A stretch of DNA of 64,000 nt from Alphaproteobacteria bacterium (GTDB lineage: Bacteria; Pseudomonadota; Alphaproteobacteria; Caulobacterales; Maricaulaceae), in assembly GCA_024278855.1 (NCBI GenBank), contig JAJRSJ010000007.1, positions 1 through 64,000 on the forward strand, in the 5' to 3' direction. A model generated the notes under the pieces. That model was given only the letters and a program-made list of their open reading frames with translations. It did not search any database and was not told the DNA's origin. Shown piece by piece: positions 35,756 to 43,874 of the stretch. Made by a program: the position numbers and the translations under genes. Position 1 is the first letter of the stretch. Every line of letters starts with the position of its first letter.

Positions 35756-36448
35756 ATGACAAAACCGCCACCTGTACACCAGCCTTTAGAGACCGGGCCA
35801 AAAAAACACAGGTTCTTTACCTCCCTGCGCAATAGTTTTTTCACTGGCATCATAGTCGCTCTGCCGATTGGATTGACGGTTTGGTTGATTGCCTGGTTCG
35901 TCAATATAGTCGATACCAAGGTCAAGCCCCTCATTCCGGCAGAATTTGTGCCTGGGTGGGTGTTTGCAATTCCTGGCCTTGGTATTATGATTTCCATTGT
36001 CGCCCTTTGGCTTTTAGGAGCTTTGGCCACCAATTTTTTGGGCAGTCGTCTGTTGCGGTTTGGGGAAAACCTAGTGTCGCGGGTTCCCTTGGTGCGCAAT
36101 ATTTACAAAACGCTCAAGCAAATTGTTGTGACTATGGCCCAGCAAAAAGATCAGGCCTTCAAGGAGGTGTGCTTGTTGGAATACCCGCGCAAAGGTTTGT
36201 GGGCGGTCGGGTTTATCACATCGGATCTTAAAGGTGCGCCGTCCCAACACCTCCAGGATGATTATGTATGTGTATTTGTACCGACGACACCCAATCCGAC
36301 CTCGGGGTTTTTGCTGTTTGTCAAACGTAAAGACTTGAAAATTCTTGATATGACCCCCGAAGAAGGGGCAAAAATGATTATTTCAGGCGGCATGGTTGCT
36401 TCTGATAAAGATTTGCAAAAACTGGAAGACCCGACGCCGTCTCTTTAG
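35756..36448 (+). CDS. DUF502 membrane protein
   Basis: A 230-residue protein with two membrane helices (about residues 25-50 and 75-100) and a soluble C-terminal domain. It matches DUF502: NSFFTGIIVALPIGLTVWLI, VPLVRNIYKTLKQIV, FKEVCLLEYPRKGLWAVGF and VPTTPNPTSGFLLFV. The family is widespread in proteobacteria and has no settled function. In alphaproteobacteria it often lies beside recG, as here, where it converges with recG across 21 nt. Confidence 0.88.
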   Translation: MTKPPPVHQPLETGPKKHRFFTSLRNSFFTGIIVALPIGLTVWLIAWFVNIVDTKVKPLIPAEFVPGWVFAIPGLGIMISIVALWLLGALATNFLGSRLLRFGENLVSRVPLVRNIYKTLKQIVVTMAQQKDQAFKEVCLLEYPRKGLWAVGFITSDLKGAPSQHLQDDYVCVFVPTTPNPTSGFLLFVKRKDLKILDMTPEEGAKMIISGGMVASDKDLQKLEDPTPSL

Positions 36449-36469
36449 GCTCTTTTGGCGTTTGAAACT

Positions 36470-38551
36470 TTAACCGGACTTCATCAGCTTGATTCCCAGG
36501 TCTTGCTCAAACAGATATAGCAATATTCGGGCCGCCTGACCGCGCCCAGTTTGCAAATTGCGGTCAGTGCTTGCCAGCAGTCTTGCGTCGGTCACAGCGG
36601 TTTCCAACAGGTTTTTGTGCTTGTCAAGATTGGCGAGCTTATAGGCCGGTAGCCCGCTTTGGCGCGCCCCTAAAAGATCACCGCTACCGCGCAATGTCCA
36701 ATCTTGCTCGGCGATTAAAAATCCGTCTTCGGTTTCGCGCATGATGTTCAGCCGGGCTTTGCTGCTGACCCCAAGCGGGCCTTTGTAGAGCAAAATACAG
36801 GATGATTGTTTGTCATTTCGCCCGACCCGGCCCCGCAGTTGATGCAGTTGCGCCAGACCGAACCGTTCGGCATGTTCAATGACCATGACCGTAGCCCCGG
36901 GCGCATCCACCCCGACTTCAATGACGGTGGTTGCCACCAAAATATCATATTGCCCGCGTTTGAAACCTGTTGATATTGCCTCTTTTTCTTTGGCTTTCAT
37001 GCGCCCGTGCAACAGGCCAACCCGGTCGCCGAACCGGGCCGACAGGTACGAAAAACGCTCTTCCACCGAGGCCAAATCAATCAGGTCGGACTCCTCAACC
37101 AAGGGGCAGACCCAATAAACTTGCTCGCCCTTTTCCAAAACCCGCTCCAAGCCGTCAATGACCGCTTGCATTTTATCTACGGGAACAATGCGGGTGTCTA
37201 TGGGTAGGCGGCCTGCCGGTTTTTCGTCCAACCTTGAAATATCCATATCCCCATAAGAAGTCAGGGCCAGGGTGCGCGGGATCGGGGTGGCGGTCATCAC
37301 CAAAATATCCGGGCTCACGCCCTTTTGGCTTAGGCGTAATCTATCGCGCACGCCGAAACGGTGTTGTTCGTCGATTATGGCGAGGCCGAGATTGTTAAGC
37401 TCCACATGTTCCTGGAACAAAGCATGGGTTCCGCACAAGACATCAATATGCCCGTCCACCAGCCCGCTTAATATGGCTTGTCTTTGCTTGCCTTTATCGC
37501 GCCCGGTCAAGGCTTCGACCACCAGATTGGCCGGGGCCAGAAATGCGTCTAATGAGGCTTTATGTTGGCGGGCCAGAATTTCGGTCGGCGCCATAATCGC
37601 CACTTGCGCGCCCGCCTCGCAAATATGAGCGGCGGCCAGTGCTGCGACAAAGGCTTTTCCCGCCCCCACATCACCTTGGAGCAAGCGTGCCATACGGGTA
37701 TCGGCGCTGAGGTCTGCCTGAATTTCTGCAAATGTCCGGGATTGCGCCCCCGTAGGCTTGAACGGTGCGCCGTCCAAAACCTCTTTGACATATTCACCGG
37801 ACGCTTTGAAACTGCGTCCGCTTTGCCGTCTCGAATGTTCCCGCGACAAAGCCAAGGCAAGTTGGCGGGCTAGTAATTCATCATAAGCGAGCCGGCGGCG
37901 GTGCAAGGTGTCCTCACCGGCCTCGACTTTGCTGGTGGGCGCGTGCAGGGCTTGCAAGGCCGTGCGCCAACTGGGCCAATCATATTTAGCCAACATGGCT
38001 TTGTCTTGCCATTCCGGTAAATCCGGGCAGTTTTCCAAGGCACCCGCCACGGCCTTGCGGGCCATTTTTTGTGACAGGCCTGCGGTGAGCGGATACAGGG
38101 TTTCAAATTCCGGTATACCTCCTGCGTCTTTGAGCGGCACCATATAATCCGGGTGGGTCATTTGGGCTTGGCCCCGGAAATGCTCTATTTTACCCGAGAT
38201 TACCACAATACCGCCGGGCGGTAATATCCGCAGTAAATAATCCGGGCGGGCATGAAAAAATGTCAATTCAAGCTCGCCGCTGTCATCAGAGACGAAAACC
38301 CGGTAGGGAAGCCGTCTGGTGGCACCGGGGCTGTGTTTATCGACAATTACCGTGAGAACAACCAGATCGCCGTCAACGGCACTGGTGATAGCAGGTAATT
38401 TTATGCGTTCCACCAAGCCGCTCGGCGGGGTTAACACCACATCACGAATGCGCCGCCCCATGGATTTTTCGAGCAATTCAGCGGAGCGCGGGCCAATACC
38501 AGAAATGGTGCTGATATCAGCGAATAACGGGAAAAGTATATCAGGTCTCAT
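36470..38551 (-). CDS. recG: ATP-dependent DNA helicase RecG (altered Walker A)
   Basis: A 693-residue superfamily-2 helicase that remodels stalled forks and Holliday junctions. The N-terminal wedge/OB domain is followed by helicase motifs: IIDEQHRFGV (DExH), TATPIPRTLALTSYGDMD, LLHGRMKAKEKE and QLRGRVGRNDKQSSC. Walker A reads GDVGAGKAF, where RecG normally has GKT; the Thr that helps coordinate Mg is Ala (codon GCC in place of ACC). Everything else looks intact. It starts 73 bp from the divergent sdhE. Confidence 0.93.
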   Translation of the reverse strand: MRPDILFPLFADISTISGIGPRSAELLEKSMGRRIRDVVLTPPSGLVERIKLPAITSAVDGDLVVLTVIVDKHSPGATRRLPYRVFVSDDSGELELTFFHARPDYLLRILPPGGIVVISGKIEHFRGQAQMTHPDYMVPLKDAGGIPEFETLYPLTAGLSQKMARKAVAGALENCPDLPEWQDKAMLAKYDWPSWRTALQALHAPTSKVEAGEDTLHRRRLAYDELLARQLALALSREHSRRQSGRSFKASGEYVKEVLDGAPFKPTGAQSRTFAEIQADLSADTRMARLLQGDVGAGKAFVAALAAAHICEAGAQVAIMAPTEILARQHKASLDAFLAPANLVVEALTGRDKGKQRQAILSGLVDGHIDVLCGTHALFQEHVELNNLGLAIIDEQHRFGVRDRLRLSQKGVSPDILVMTATPIPRTLALTSYGDMDISRLDEKPAGRLPIDTRIVPVDKMQAVIDGLERVLEKGEQVYWVCPLVEESDLIDLASVEERFSYLSARFGDRVGLLHGRMKAKEKEAISTGFKRGQYDILVATTVIEVGVDAPGATVMVIEHAERFGLAQLHQLRGRVGRNDKQSSCILLYKGPLGVSSKARLNIMRETEDGFLIAEQDWTLRGSGDLLGARQSGLPAYKLANLDKHKNLLETAVTDARLLASTDRNLQTGRGQAARILLYLFEQDLGIKLMKSG

Positions 38552-38624
38552 TTTTGCATTTTGCGCCTAGTTTCCCATGACTGCAAGGAAATCATGGACT
38601 ATAGAAGCCATCTTGGAGATTCGT

Positions 38625-38906
38625 ATGAGCACATTACCAAAATTTCAAAATGAGAAACGCATAAAAAAACTGATACACCGCTCTGGTTATCGGGGCTTCA
38701 AAGAGGTGGATTTAATCCTCGGCGGTTTCGCAAAGACCCATGCCCGCGCGTTGAACCAAGAAGAATTTGTCCAATTTGAAACCCTGCTCGAACAAAAAGA
38801 CCATGATATTTACGATTGGATTACAGGCACCCAGGCGCTGCCAAAAGAATTTGATACCCCCTTGTTCACCAAGCTATGTAATTTTATGCCTGATATAGTG
38901 AAATAA
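38625..38906 (+). CDS. sdhE: SdhE-type FAD assembly factor (DUF339)
   Basis: The track start at 38577 is replaced by ATG at 38625, which has GGAG 6 nt upstream and gives a 93-residue protein. The SdhE/YgfY fold signature is RSGYRGFKEVDLILGGFA, where the usual RGxxE motif (R-G-x-x-E) reads RGFKE. SdhE helps attach FAD covalently to succinate dehydrogenase. The stop codon is followed directly by the mfd start, so they form an operon; recG-sdhE-mfd is a conserved alphaproteobacterial order. Confidence 0.88.
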   Translation: MSTLPKFQNEKRIKKLIHRSGYRGFKEVDLILGGFAKTHARALNQEEFVQFETLLEQKDHDIYDWITGTQALPKEFDTPLFTKLCNFMPDIVK

Positions 38907-41900
38907 ATGCAAGCAATCCAGACATATGCGGATGCCAAAGGGGTTTGGCAGGTCGGGGAATTAACCGAGGGGGCTGATGCTTATGTTTTTGCCAAAGCGG
39001 CCCATTTGCGCTGGAAGACGGGGCGCGGCGGGTTTTGTGTATTCGTGGCCCGCGACGAAGCCCGCGCCGGGGCGTTTCGCGCCGCCGTAGAGTTTTTTGC
39101 CCAAAAGAACGACCAGAAGAACAATATGGATATAGAGGTGCTGTATTTCCCGGCCTGGGACTGCTTGCCCTATGACCGGATTTCGCCGAGCCGCACAATC
39201 GCATCAAGGCGGGCAGGGTGCTTGCATCATTTGTGTCATCTGGACGAGGCTAAACCCACAATCCTTGTGACCACCATCAATGCTCTGTGCCAAAAAGTAC
39301 CGCCGCGCACCCTTATGGGCAAGGCTGGTTTGCGTTTGGTCAAGGGCGCGCAGGTTAAGCGCGAGACATTGGAGCAATATTTCACCATGAACGGCTATAC
39401 CCGCGCCTCTATGGTGATCGAGCCGGGCGATTATGCCATTAGAGGCTCGTTGGTTGATGTGTTTCCGCCCGGATTTGACGAGCCCGTGCGTCTGGATTTT
39501 TTTGGTGATGAGCTGGAAAGCCTGCGCTCATTTGATGTGGATAGTCAGCGTTCAACCAATCGTCATGACAGGCTCGGTCTAGCGCCCGTGAGCGAGGTAT
39601 TCCTTAACCCCGAGAGCATTGCCAAGTTTCGCACATCTTACATTGCCGCATTTGGCGGCGGACTCAGCAATGATCCGGTCTATGCCGCCGTAAGCCAAGG
39701 CATTCGCTATCAGGGTTTGGAACATTGGCTACCTTTGTTCACGGACAAGCTCGAAACAGTGTTTGATTATGTGCCGGATACGTCTTTGTGGGCGTTTGAT
39801 GCCCAGTGTATAGAGGCGCGTAATGAGCGCGGTAAATTGATCGCCGACTATTATCAGGCCCGGCAAGAACATGTTGGGAAAAAAGGTCATATTGAGGAGA
39901 CATCCGCCTATAGGGCCTTGCCGCCCGAGCGGTTATATGTAGAGAATACGGATTTTGAAGATAAGGTAAATTCTTTAACCGCAAGAAATCATTCACCTTT
40001 TTCACTAGCGTTATCAAAAAACACTATGAATATGGCGGCTGTAGCGGCCCGTAATTTCTCCAAGGAACGCCAAAGCGAAGGCGTCAATGTTTTCGGAATT
40101 GCGGCAGATTATATGCGCCAGCTATCCCGCTCTGGCCAAAAAGTCTTGCTAGCGTCATGGACGGACGGGTCTAGCGAGCGCATGGGCGGGGTGTTCGCAG
40201 ACCATGACCTGGTTATAGGTTCGGTCAGCACGGCCGCAGAGATGTCAAACTTGGCCGCAGGCAGTATTAAACGCATTGTCCTGCCGGTCGAGAACGGATT
40301 TACCTACGGCGATATAAGCGTTTTAAGCGAACAGGATATACTGGGCGACCGTTTGGTGCGCCGGGGACGTCGTAACAAAGGCAAGAATTTTATCGCCGAG
40401 GTGTCCGCCTTGTCCGAGGGTGATTTGGTCATTCATATTGACCACGGGCTTGGGCGCTATTTGGGACTTGAAACCTTGCCCGTTGCGGACGCCCCCCATG
40501 ATTGTCTCAAGCTTGAATATGCCGGCGGCAGTACGCTTTACCTTCCGGTGGAAAATATTGAACTGTTGTCGCGCTACGGGGCAGGGGGGGACCATCCGGT
40601 GCTTGACCGGCTCGGCGGGGCCGCGTGGCAATCACGCAAGGCCAAAGCCAAGCAACGCCTGAAGGACATGGCCGAGCGGCTGATAAAAATTGCCGCCGCC
40701 CGCGCCCTTAAAACCTGCGAGCCGGTTCAGGTGGTGGACGGAGAATTCGCCGAGTTTTGCGCCCGCTTTCCCTATGTGGAGACCGAAGACCAGATGGGGG
40801 CCATTGAGGACGTGGTTGACGATCTCACAAGTGGCCGTCCTATGGACAGGTTGGTGTGCGGTGATGTGGGCTTTGGCAAGACCGAAATTGCCTTACGTGC
40901 CGCCTATCTTGCGGCGATGAACGGGCAACAGGTCGCCGTGGTCACGCCGACCACAATCTTGTGCCGCCAGCATTTTGCGACATTTACCCAGCGGTTTAAA
41001 GGCTTGCCCATAAAAATCAGGCAATTGTCACGGCTCGTGTCTGCCAAAGACGCCAAAGCGGCCCGGGCGGAACTGGCGAGCGGACAATGTGACATCATTA
41101 TCGGCACCCACGCTTTGTTGGCAAAATCGGTGAAATTCTCCGACCTTGGTTTGCTGATAGTTGATGAGGAACAACGTTTCGGAGTTGGTCACAAAGAACG
41201 CCTCAAAGCCATGCGGGCCAATGTGCATGTATTGACTTTGACCGCCACACCCATACCGCGCACCTTGCAAATGGCCGTGTCGGGCATACGGGATTTATCC
41301 TTAATCGCCACCCCGCCCGTCGACCGTCTGGCCGTGCGCACCTATATCACGCCTTGGGATACGGTTATTTTGCGCGAGGCATTATTGCGCGAACGTTACC
41401 GGGGCGGGCAGAGCTTTTTCGTGGTGCCGCGCATTGCGGATTTGCGCAGATGCGAGGAGTTTTTGCGCGAACATGTACCGGAAGTTAGCTATGTCATGGC
41501 CCACGGCCAGATGAAGCCTGCGGCCCTTGAAGATGTGATGACGGCCTTTTACGACCGTAAATATGATGTGCTCTTATCCACCTCCATCATTGAGAGCGGC
41601 ATCGATATTCCGTCTGCCAATACCATGATTATTTACCGGGCTGATAGATTTGGGTTGGCGCAGCTCTACCAGATGCGCGGACGGGTTGGCCGCTCGAAAG
41701 TCCGTGCCTATGCCTATATGACCACACCGGAGCAACGGGTGATGACCAAGGGCGCATTGCAGCGCCTCAAGATATTGCAGTCCCTGGACACGCTCGGCGC
41801 AGGGTTCTCCTTGGCCAGTCATGATTTGGATATGCGCGGCGGCGGCAACCCTCTGGGCGAGGAACAATCAGGCCATATCAAGGACTTAGGCGTAGAACTT

Positions 41901-42404
41901 TACCAACACATGCTCGAAGAAGCCGTGGCGGAACTGCGCGAAGACGACAGTGTGACGAGCCGCTCATGGTCACCCCAGGTCAATATTGGCGTCCCGATTT
42001 TAATCCCCGAAAGCTATGTGGAGGATTTACATGTCCGCATGTCGCTGTACCGCCGATTGTCGGAATTACAAGACGGGACTGCGAGCAATGCATTTGCGGC
42101 CGAGCTGATAGACCGGTTTGGGCCTTTGCCCCGTGAAGTGGATTATCTCTTGCAGGTTATGTCCATTAAGCGGTTGGCCCGTGCGGCCATGGTCGCCAAG
42201 ATTGATGCTGGCCCCAAGGGCGCGGTATTTACATTCCGCCACCAAGACATTAAAGACCCGGCAGCAATTCTGGGCGCTATGCAAACCCATCCCAATTGGC
42301 GTTTGCGCCCAGACCAGACAATACTCGTACCTGCCAAATTGACCGATCCGGCCATGCGTCTTAATAGTGTCGAGCAAACATTAAAGAGCTTGGTGAAAGG
42401 CTAA
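38907..42404 (+). CDS. mfd: Transcription-repair coupling factor Mfd
   Basis: A 1165-residue translocase. It has an N-terminal UvrB-like part (ending near residue 380), an RNA-polymerase-interaction domain near 500-560 (EGDLVIHIDHGLGRYLGLET), and a RecG-like motor with Walker A CGDVGFGKTEIALRAA, DEEQRFGVGHKE, TLTATPIPRTLQM and QMRGRVGRSKV. A C-terminal regulatory domain follows. Mfd removes stalled RNA polymerase and recruits UvrA to lesions. The length is typical, and the start codon abuts the sdhE stop. Confidence 0.96.
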   Translation: MQAIQTYADAKGVWQVGELTEGADAYVFAKAAHLRWKTGRGGFCVFVARDEARAGAFRAAVEFFAQKNDQKNNMDIEVLYFPAWDCLPYDRISPSRTIASRRAGCLHHLCHLDEAKPTILVTTINALCQKVPPRTLMGKAGLRLVKGAQVKRETLEQYFTMNGYTRASMVIEPGDYAIRGSLVDVFPPGFDEPVRLDFFGDELESLRSFDVDSQRSTNRHDRLGLAPVSEVFLNPESIAKFRTSYIAAFGGGLSNDPVYAAVSQGIRYQGLEHWLPLFTDKLETVFDYVPDTSLWAFDAQCIEARNERGKLIADYYQARQEHVGKKGHIEETSAYRALPPERLYVENTDFEDKVNSLTARNHSPFSLALSKNTMNMAAVAARNFSKERQSEGVNVFGIAADYMRQLSRSGQKVLLASWTDGSSERMGGVFADHDLVIGSVSTAAEMSNLAAGSIKRIVLPVENGFTYGDISVLSEQDILGDRLVRRGRRNKGKNFIAEVSALSEGDLVIHIDHGLGRYLGLETLPVADAPHDCLKLEYAGGSTLYLPVENIELLSRYGAGGDHPVLDRLGGAAWQSRKAKAKQRLKDMAERLIKIAAARALKTCEPVQVVDGEFAEFCARFPYVETEDQMGAIEDVVDDLTSGRPMDRLVCGDVGFGKTEIALRAAYLAAMNGQQVAVVTPTTILCRQHFATFTQRFKGLPIKIRQLSRLVSAKDAKAARAELASGQCDIIIGTHALLAKSVKFSDLGLLIVDEEQRFGVGHKERLKAMRANVHVLTLTATPIPRTLQMAVSGIRDLSLIATPPVDRLAVRTYITPWDTVILREALLRERYRGGQSFFVVPRIADLRRCEEFLREHVPEVSYVMAHGQMKPAALEDVMTAFYDRKYDVLLSTSIIESGIDIPSANTMIIYRADRFGLAQLYQMRGRVGRSKVRAYAYMTTPEQRVMTKGALQRLKILQSLDTLGAGFSLASHDLDMRGGGNPLGEEQSGHIKDLGVELYQHMLEEAVAELREDDSVTSRSWSPQVNIGVPILIPESYVEDLHVRMSLYRRLSELQDGTASNAFAAELIDRFGPLPREVDYLLQVMSIKRLARAAMVAKIDAGPKGAVFTFRHQDIKDPAAILGAMQTHPNWRLRPDQTILVPAKLTDPAMRLNSVEQTLKSLVKG

Positions 42405-42445
42405 TTCTTCCCTACAGCTTAGAAAAATATAAGAAAAAATTTAAA

Positions 42446-43732
42446 TTAGGCTGCGCTAGTCGTTACCGCATTTGTTTCTAGCGTGGTCATGGTCAGCTCC
42501 AACTTTATATTGAGTGCTTCGCCGGTATCAGGTGCGCTTAATGTTGCGCATTTCAAGATTGTGTCTAGTCGTTCAGAAACCGGTTCAAGCTGGGCGGCGG
42601 TTTGGCCCGGGAAAGCTATGGCAAATACATTGGTTTTTATACGCGCCGTAATGTCTTGCAAGCGCACTAGGTTTTTTATCATAACGCCGATCTGTCCGTA
42701 AGACGCCCCTATGGCTATTTCGGGATCGAAATTATCGGCCGGAGAAATACGGATAAGGCACAAGCTGACCGGCATGTTTTGATCGTGGTAGAACTTTACA
42801 ACCCGGGACAAGTGGGCATTAAAGAAAGATTCGTTGAACAATTGTGTAGAAGTATCCGTACATAAATCTCCGCCGAGCACGCTAAATTCGTCTTTTAGCG
42901 TTGTGTGCATGCGGTGGAAATTTGCTTGTTCCAGTACCCGCGCACTAATATCAACCAAGGTGGCGCTGGCCTCCAAGACATCATTCATGCCCGCTTCGTA
43001 AACGGATTTCAGGTCTCTGGGGGCGATGTTTTTCGCCAATAAAAGCGCGGGGACATGGTATAATTTTGCGTTCTTGCGCATGGTTTGCGTGACGGAGAGA
43101 GCCGAGTCTATTGAGTTTAAACCGTTCATAACCACGGCATCAAAGGTTTGTTCGTATAAATAATCAAAGGCGGTAAATGAGGTAAAGGCAGCAACAACCC
43201 TGACGTTCTTGCGCTGCAAGGCATTGATGACGATCATAAATTCAGGGGAAGCCTTACCGACAAACAAAATGTTAAACGGATCGTGCTTTTGGGTCTGTGG
43301 CCGTTGGTGGCTAATCCCGAAATCTTGCTCCAGGGTTTGCAGGCGTAATTTTATTTCCTGTTCCATGCTCGCCAACCGGGTTAAACCAATAGTGCGCAAG
43401 ACAATTTGGGCCGGGTGGTATGGTTCTATCAACACGGAATCAAAGGCTTCATTGTGCAAAACCGGGGTGGATTTCATCAATGCCAATACCGGAATGCTCA
43501 AACCCCCATACATGGCTTTGATATTTGCCAAAAATTCCTGAGTTTGGTCGGAAAAACCATTGGTCATTACAACAATAGCTACGGGGGCGTTAGCCGTGAG
43601 CTTGCTATGATCAAAATCATTATTATCGAAGCACACAGGCAAAAACCCGCGCCTTTCAAATGCACCCTTAAGGTCATCAATTGCTGTTGTGGCATCCGTT
43701 AGGATCAATACCGTTTTTACCAGTTCAGTCAT
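42446..43732 (-). CDS. PleD/PopA-like protein with degenerate receiver and GGDEF domains
   Basis: A 428-residue protein with the architecture REC-REC-GGDEF. Neither receiver keeps a phosphorylatable Asp: the strand-3 ends read AIVVMTNGF and DAVVMNGLN. The GGDEF domain begins DTSTQLFNESFF, but the catalytic signature is KTNVF (residues 366-370). RLQD at 357-360 sits exactly five residues before it, as the inhibitory-site RxxD does in PleD. It is therefore unlikely to make c-di-GMP but could bind it, like Caulobacter PopA. It converges with mfd. Confidence 0.75.
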   Translation of the reverse strand: MTELVKTVLILTDATTAIDDLKGAFERRGFLPVCFDNNDFDHSKLTANAPVAIVVMTNGFSDQTQEFLANIKAMYGGLSIPVLALMKSTPVLHNEAFDSVLIEPYHPAQIVLRTIGLTRLASMEQEIKLRLQTLEQDFGISHQRPQTQKHDPFNILFVGKASPEFMIVINALQRKNVRVVAAFTSFTAFDYLYEQTFDAVVMNGLNSIDSALSVTQTMRKNAKLYHVPALLLAKNIAPRDLKSVYEAGMNDVLEASATLVDISARVLEQANFHRMHTTLKDEFSVLGGDLCTDTSTQLFNESFFNAHLSRVVKFYHDQNMPVSLCLIRISPADNFDPEIAIGASYGQIGVMIKNLVRLQDITARIKTNVFAIAFPGQTAAQLEPVSERLDTILKCATLSAPDTGEALNIKLELTMTTLETNAVTTSAA

Positions 43733-43874
43733 GAATTACGCCCAATTCGAATCGTTTCATCCTAAATATACAAAGGCGAGCGTTACCCAGACGTAAATAT
43801 TCAGGACATTTATAATTTACACATGCCGAAACACATGAAAACGCTGTAACTGGAAGCAAATGAACTCCGCACCC

